The notes beneath the pieces are model-generated. The model worked only from the letters and a program-made list of their open reading frames with translations, did no database searches and had not been told where the DNA came from. From assembly GCA_965217625.1 (NCBI GenBank), contig OZ244557.1, positions 1,550,001 to 1,614,000 of the forward strand: 64,000 nt of DNA, written 5' to 3'. Made by a program: the position numbers and the translations under genes. Shown in pieces: positions 59,531 through 64,000 of this stretch. Source of the DNA: TK10-74A sp965217625. Lineage in GTDB: Bacteria; Chloroflexota; Dehalococcoidia; Bin125. The first letter of the stretch is position 1, and each line of letters opens with the position of its first letter.

Positions 59531-59824
59531 CTAGACCTCCACGCGGTCCTTGAGGCCCTTGGCGGGCCGAAAGGCGACGGCCCGCTTGGCCACGATCTGG
59601 ATCGCCTCGCCGGTGGCCGGGTTGCGCCCCTCGCGGGCCTTGCGCCGGCGGGTCTCGAACTTGCCGAAGCCGGCGATGGAGACCTCGCGGTTCGCATCCA
59701 GCTCGACGGCGATGATGCCCTTGCCGTCCGCGGAGCTGAAGATCGAGTCAACGACCTCCAGTGACTTGGCCTGGCTGAGATCGGTCTGCTTCGCCAACTT
59801 CGCCGCCAGTTCGGTCTTGTTCAC
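59531..59824 (-). CDS. HU-family DNA-binding protein
   Basis: A 97-residue HU. MNKTELAAKLAKQTDLSQ starts helix 1; GFGKFETRRRKAREGRNPATGEAIQI is the beta-arm with the RNPxTG motif. It compacts and bends DNA as a dimer. The promoter TTGACC-16-TATCTT at 59890-59917 is strong and the mRNA leader is about 60 bases with GAGGAGGAC before ATG. No SPKK-type tail is present. Confidence 0.95.
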   Translation of the reverse strand: MNKTELAAKLAKQTDLSQAKSLEVVDSIFSSADGKGIIAVELDANREVSIAGFGKFETRRRKAREGRNPATGEAIQIVAKRAVAFRPAKGLKDRVEV

Positions 59825-59889
59825 GTGTGTGTCCTCCTCATTCGCTCTGCCCGCCTGGGTCTGCCCGGGCTCTGTCCGAATTTCAAGTC

Positions 59890-59917
59890 AAGATACGCGG
59901 CGCGCCGGGTCGGTCAA
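59890..59917 (-). promoter_or_regulatory. HU promoter TTGACC-16-TATCTT, with adjacent dyad
   Basis: On the minus strand TTGACC (59917-59912) and TATCTT (59895-59890) are separated by 16 bases, the best promoter match in the window. Immediately upstream, GACAC-GAT-GTGTC (59918-59930) is a 5-bp inverted repeat, a possible operator. Confidence 0.6.
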
Positions 59918-59986
59918 GACACGATGTGTCACGCCTCATGGCCGCATCCAAGCGCCGGAGATGATTCCCAGTCTCGGCGTGACGCG

Positions 59987-60928
59987 TCAGCGACCGTGCA
60001 TCAGCCGCTCGACGGCGGCGCGCTGGGGCATCGCTTCCTGGACGCCGGGCTGCGTCACGGACAGCGCGGCGGCCGCGTTGGCGAAGGCGGCGGCCGCGCC
60101 GATCGGGCGGCCCTCGCCCAGCGCGACCGCGAGCGCCCCGTTGAAGGCGTCGCCCGCGCCCACGCTGGCGACCGGCCGCACGCGGTGACCGGGCACGGTC
60201 GTGACCGGGCCCCCGCCCGCATCGGCGAGGACGGCCCCGTCCGCGGCCAGCGTGACGATGACGTTGGCGATCCCGCGATCGCGCAGCGCGGCGGCCACCT
60301 CCGGCGCGCTGGACGCTGGGCCGCCGCCCGGGCCGCGGATCAGCGCCTCGGCCTCGCCCTGGTTGGGCGTGAGGATGTCGGCGAGGGCGTGGAAACCCTC
60401 GGGCAGCTCGGGCCGGACCGGCGCCGGGTCCAGCACGACGCGCACGCCCTGCGCCCGGGCGAGGCGCATCGCGGCGGCCGTCAGGGACAGCGGGATCTCC
60501 TGCTGTACCAACAGCACGGCGGCGCGCGGCAGCGCCCGTTCGAGCGCCACGAGCTCCGCCTCGCCGCAGCGCGCGTTGGCTCCGTACACCGCCAGCACGG
60601 TGTTCTCGCCCTCCGCGTCGAGCACGATCATCGCGACGCCGGAGCGCGCCGCGGGGTCGGTCGCGACGCCGGCGCAGTCGACTCCGTCGCCGTCGAGCAG
60701 GGCGAGCAGGGCGCGCCCTTCGGCGTCGTCGCCCACGCGGCCGATGAGGCGCACCGCCGTCCCGGGGTCCGCCAGCCGCGCCGCCGCGACGGCCTGGTTC
60801 GCGCCCTTGCCGCCGCCGGAGGTGTAGAAGCGACGCCCCTCCATCGTCTCGCCGGGCCGGGGCAGCCGGTCGGCCTGCAGGACGAAGTCGTAGTTCAATC
60901 CGCCCAGCACCACGATCGCGTTGGCCAT
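59987..60928 (-). CDS. Ribokinase-type PfkB sugar kinase
   Basis: A 313-residue PfkB-family kinase. SGGGKGANQAVAAARLADPG near residue 37-56 is the first signature; VLDPAPVRPELPE and SVGAGDAFNGALAVAL (catalytic Asp) are the second. These fit ribokinase, which makes ribose-5-phosphate. A ribose transporter is not nearby. ATG 60928 follows GAGGAGAA. Two direct 12-bp repeats lie just upstream. Confidence 0.85.
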   Translation of the reverse strand: MANAIVVLGGLNYDFVLQADRLPRPGETMEGRRFYTSGGGKGANQAVAAARLADPGTAVRLIGRVGDDAEGRALLALLDGDGVDCAGVATDPAARSGVAMIVLDAEGENTVLAVYGANARCGEAELVALERALPRAAVLLVQQEIPLSLTAAAMRLARAQGVRVVLDPAPVRPELPEGFHALADILTPNQGEAEALIRGPGGGPASSAPEVAAALRDRGIANVIVTLAADGAVLADAGGGPVTTVPGHRVRPVASVGAGDAFNGALAVALGEGRPIGAAAAFANAAAALSVTQPGVQEAMPQRAAVERLMHGR

Positions 60929-60946
60929 CGCGTTCTCCTCGTGTCT

Positions 60947-60976
60947 ATCGTAGGAAGGGCGTCCATCGTAGGAAGG
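60947..60976 (-). repeat. Direct repeat of CCTTCCTACGAT upstream of ribokinase
   Basis: Two identical 12-bp copies (60965-60976 and 60947-60958, minus strand reading CCTTCCTACGAT) with a six-base gap. Each holds TACGAT, a possible -10, and both lie between the divergent ribokinase and phosphotriesterase-like genes. It may be a tandem promoter or repressor site. Confidence 0.6.
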
Positions 60977-60995
60977 CCGGCGCGGACGCAGCGGC

Positions 60996-61001
60996 TATCC
61001 T
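60996..61001 (+). promoter_or_regulatory. -10 element TATCCT
   Basis: TATCCT 16 bases before ATG 61018, followed by GGGAGGA, so the leader would be only about ten bases. Confidence 0.5.
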
Positions 61002-61017
61002 CGTTCGGGAGGACGAT

Positions 61018-61956
61018 ATGCCCCACATCCAAACCGCGCTTGGTCCCATCGACGCCGCCGATCTGGGCTTCACGCTGAGTCACGAACACGCCGGGATGCG
61101 TGTGCCGCTGACGCGGCACTACTACCCCTGGCTCGACGCCCTTGAGTTGCAGCGGGAGGGATCGATCCGGGAGTTGCGGGAAGCGAAGGCGGGCGGCGTC
61201 GACGCGATCATCGAACTGTCGACGCCCGACCTCGGCCGCGATGCGGCGCTGCTGGCGGAGATATCGCGAGCGTCGGGCGTGCACATGGTCGTCGCGACGG
61301 GGCTGTGGCGGGATCTGCCCACCGCCCTGGACGGCATGGACCCGGACGAGATCGCGGACATCTTCGTGCGGGAGATCGAGGTGGGCATCGAGGAGACCGG
61401 CGTGCGCGCGGGCGTGATCAAGGTCGCGAACGACGCCGAGGGCGTGACCGCGCGGGGCGAGCGCGTGCTGCGGGCCGCCGGCCGGGCGGCCAAGCGCACG
61501 AACGTGCCCATCAGCACCCACCACTGGGCGCCGCTGGAGGTGGGTCGTCGGCAGTGGGAGATCTTCGATGACGAGGGCGTGCCGCCGCATCTGGTCTGCA
61601 TCGGCCACAGCGCCGACTCGACGGACGTGGACTACCTGGAGGACCTGCTGAAGACGGGCGTGTACGTGTCGATGGACCGCTACCCGGGCGTCCCCCCGCG
61701 GCCCGAATGGCGTGATCGCAACCGCACCGTGGAGGCCCTGCTCGACCGGGGCTGGGCGCACCAACTCATGCTGGGCCACGACTACGCGCGCGACTACCGC
61801 AAGCCCCCCACGCCCGTCCAGGAACAGCACTACCTGTTCCTCTCGACGACGGCGCTGCCGGCGATGCTGGCGGACGGCGTCCCCCAGGAGACGATCGACG
61901 TGATGATGCGCGAGGTTCCGCGCCGCTTCCTGTCGGCGGAAACGCCGGCGGGATAG
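61018..61956 (+). CDS. Phosphotriesterase-family hydrolase (lactonase-like)
   Basis: A 312-residue TIM-barrel amidohydrolase of the phosphotriesterase family. The metal ligands are His22 and His24 in LSHEHAGM, a carboxylated-Lys candidate in GVIKVANDAEG, His pairs in STHHWAP and IGHSADST, and Asp in MLGHDYARD. These proteins often hydrolyse lactones; true phosphotriesterase activity is rarer. ATG 61018 follows GGAGGA. A D-aminoacylase-like gene convergent with it follows within 20 bases. Confidence 0.85.
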   Translation: MPHIQTALGPIDAADLGFTLSHEHAGMRVPLTRHYYPWLDALELQREGSIRELREAKAGGVDAIIELSTPDLGRDAALLAEISRASGVHMVVATGLWRDLPTALDGMDPDEIADIFVREIEVGIEETGVRAGVIKVANDAEGVTARGERVLRAAGRAAKRTNVPISTHHWAPLEVGRRQWEIFDDEGVPPHLVCIGHSADSTDVDYLEDLLKTGVYVSMDRYPGVPPRPEWRDRNRTVEALLDRGWAHQLMLGHDYARDYRKPPTPVQEQHYLFLSTTALPAMLADGVPQETIDVMMREVPRRFLSAETPAG

Positions 61957-61973
61957 GGCGCGCGCGGCTCGGC

Positions 61974-63698
<1,725 letters not shown>

Positions 63699-63761
63699 GG
63701 AACTGCCCTCTCGTCTGATGGAGCCGATCCCCGGCGGCGGGCGCCGCCGGGAGGTGGGTGC

Positions 63762-63767
63762 AGGATA
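63762..63767 (-). promoter_or_regulatory. -10 element TATCCT
   Basis: TATCCT on the minus strand, 63 bases before ATG 63698. Confidence 0.4.
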
Positions 63768-63797
63768 GCGCCGCGCGCGTCACCCGTCGCGGGGCGG

Positions 63798-63803
63798 TAG
63801 GCT
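63798..63803 (+). promoter_or_regulatory. -10 element TAGGCT
   Basis: TAGGCT 60 bases before ATG 63864, with GGGAGG upstream of that ATG. Confidence 0.4.
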
Positions 63804-63863
63804 GCGGGGCGGGCGCGGAACGATGCCGGTGGGCCGCGGCCGGCGGAGAGCGGGAGGTGCGGG

Positions 63864-64000
63864 ATGTCCGAACAGCGAGTGACGATCGCGGTGTGCGACG
63901 GCGTGGCCGATGTGCGGCTCAATCGCCCCGAGAAGATGAACGCGCTGGACCCGGCCATGTTCAGTTCGATCGGGGAGGCGGCCGACGCCGTGGCGGCGGA
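63864..64000 (+). CDS. Enoyl-CoA hydratase/isomerase family protein, N-terminal fragment
   Basis: The window ends after 45 codons. The segment VADVRLNRPEKMNALDPAMF is the typical crotonase-fold start (LNRPEKMNAL). ATG 63864 follows GGGAGGTGCGGG. The protein continues past the window edge, so nothing more can be said. Confidence 0.8.
   Translation, partial: MSEQRVTIAVCDGVADVRLNRPEKMNALDPAMFSSIGEAADAVAA

Overview
The window is a GC-rich (roughly 70 percent G+C by eye), gene-dense bacterial chromosome segment with 55 protein genes, two of them cut by the window ends. The best taxonomic guess is a Chloroflexota bacterium, possibly Dehalococcoidia/SAR202-like. This is inferred from the Tat-lipoprotein solute-binding proteins with a CGDDD-type start, many acyl-CoA and F420-type enzymes, and a HemQ-type heme pathway. 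No rRNA, tRNA, CRISPR array, integrase or transposase is visible.

Layout. 1-5687 (+): an Atu-like acyl-CoA carboxylase operon (carboxyltransferase end, biotin carboxylase/BCCP, AtuA, TIGR03084 protein, enoyl-CoA hydratase). 5688-8367: an orphan peptide-type solute-binding lipoprotein with a very long alanine-rich stalk, behind a 19-C homopolymer in its promoter region. 8693-11223: a phytanoyl-CoA dioxygenase-like gene convergent with a propionyl-CoA carboxylase beta gene. 11380-12934: a YkgJ-like Cys-cluster protein, a hairpin-rich unannotated region that looks like a structured RNA, and rpsU. 12974-18862: an unknown protein, an AIR-synthase/HypE-like protein and a MoxR/VWA pair. 18994-23378: SDR, zinc-ribbon membrane protein, VOC epimerase-like protein, lipid kinase and RecF. 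23394-28317: lhgO, a SelD with an in-frame UGA at its catalytic cysteine position, and two acyl-CoA dehydrogenase-like genes. 28399-33178: a complete Liv-type branched-chain amino-acid ABC transporter. 33315-37964: a DUF885 hydrolase, a Cys-less thiolase with its DUF35 partner, Bcp peroxiredoxin and exonuclease III. 38022-44542: an rRNA methyltransferase, a fused double CoA-transferase, LLM oxidoreductase, HemQ, an aldo/keto reductase and a YbaK-like deacylase. 45030-48999: a second stalked solute-binding protein with two permeases and no ATPase. 49090-52759: thiolase, TrmH, enoyl-CoA hydratase and a DUF2335 pair. 52894-57961: pyruvate carboxylase and a less GC-rich AAA ATPase. 58095-64000: M20 peptidase, HU, ribokinase, phosphotriesterase-like lactonase, D-aminoacylase and the start of another enoyl-CoA hydratase.

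How it works together. Most genes serve import and CoA-linked breakdown of organic acids, branched or isoprenoid chains and amino-acid derivatives: three ABC uptake systems, carboxylases, hydratases, thiolases, dehydrogenases, CoA-transferases and an epimerase, feeding pyruvate carboxylase. Many operon heads have a TANNNT -10 hexamer (TAGGCT, TAGACT, TATCCT, TAGGAT), and several place it only 6-10 bases before ATG without a Shine-Dalgarno sequence, which suggests leaderless mRNAs.

The items most worth a second look are the structured-RNA candidate at about 12205-12620, the Sec-type selD, the poly-C promoter with alanine-stalk paralogues, and the AAA ATPase and DUF2335 islands either side of pyruvate carboxylase.
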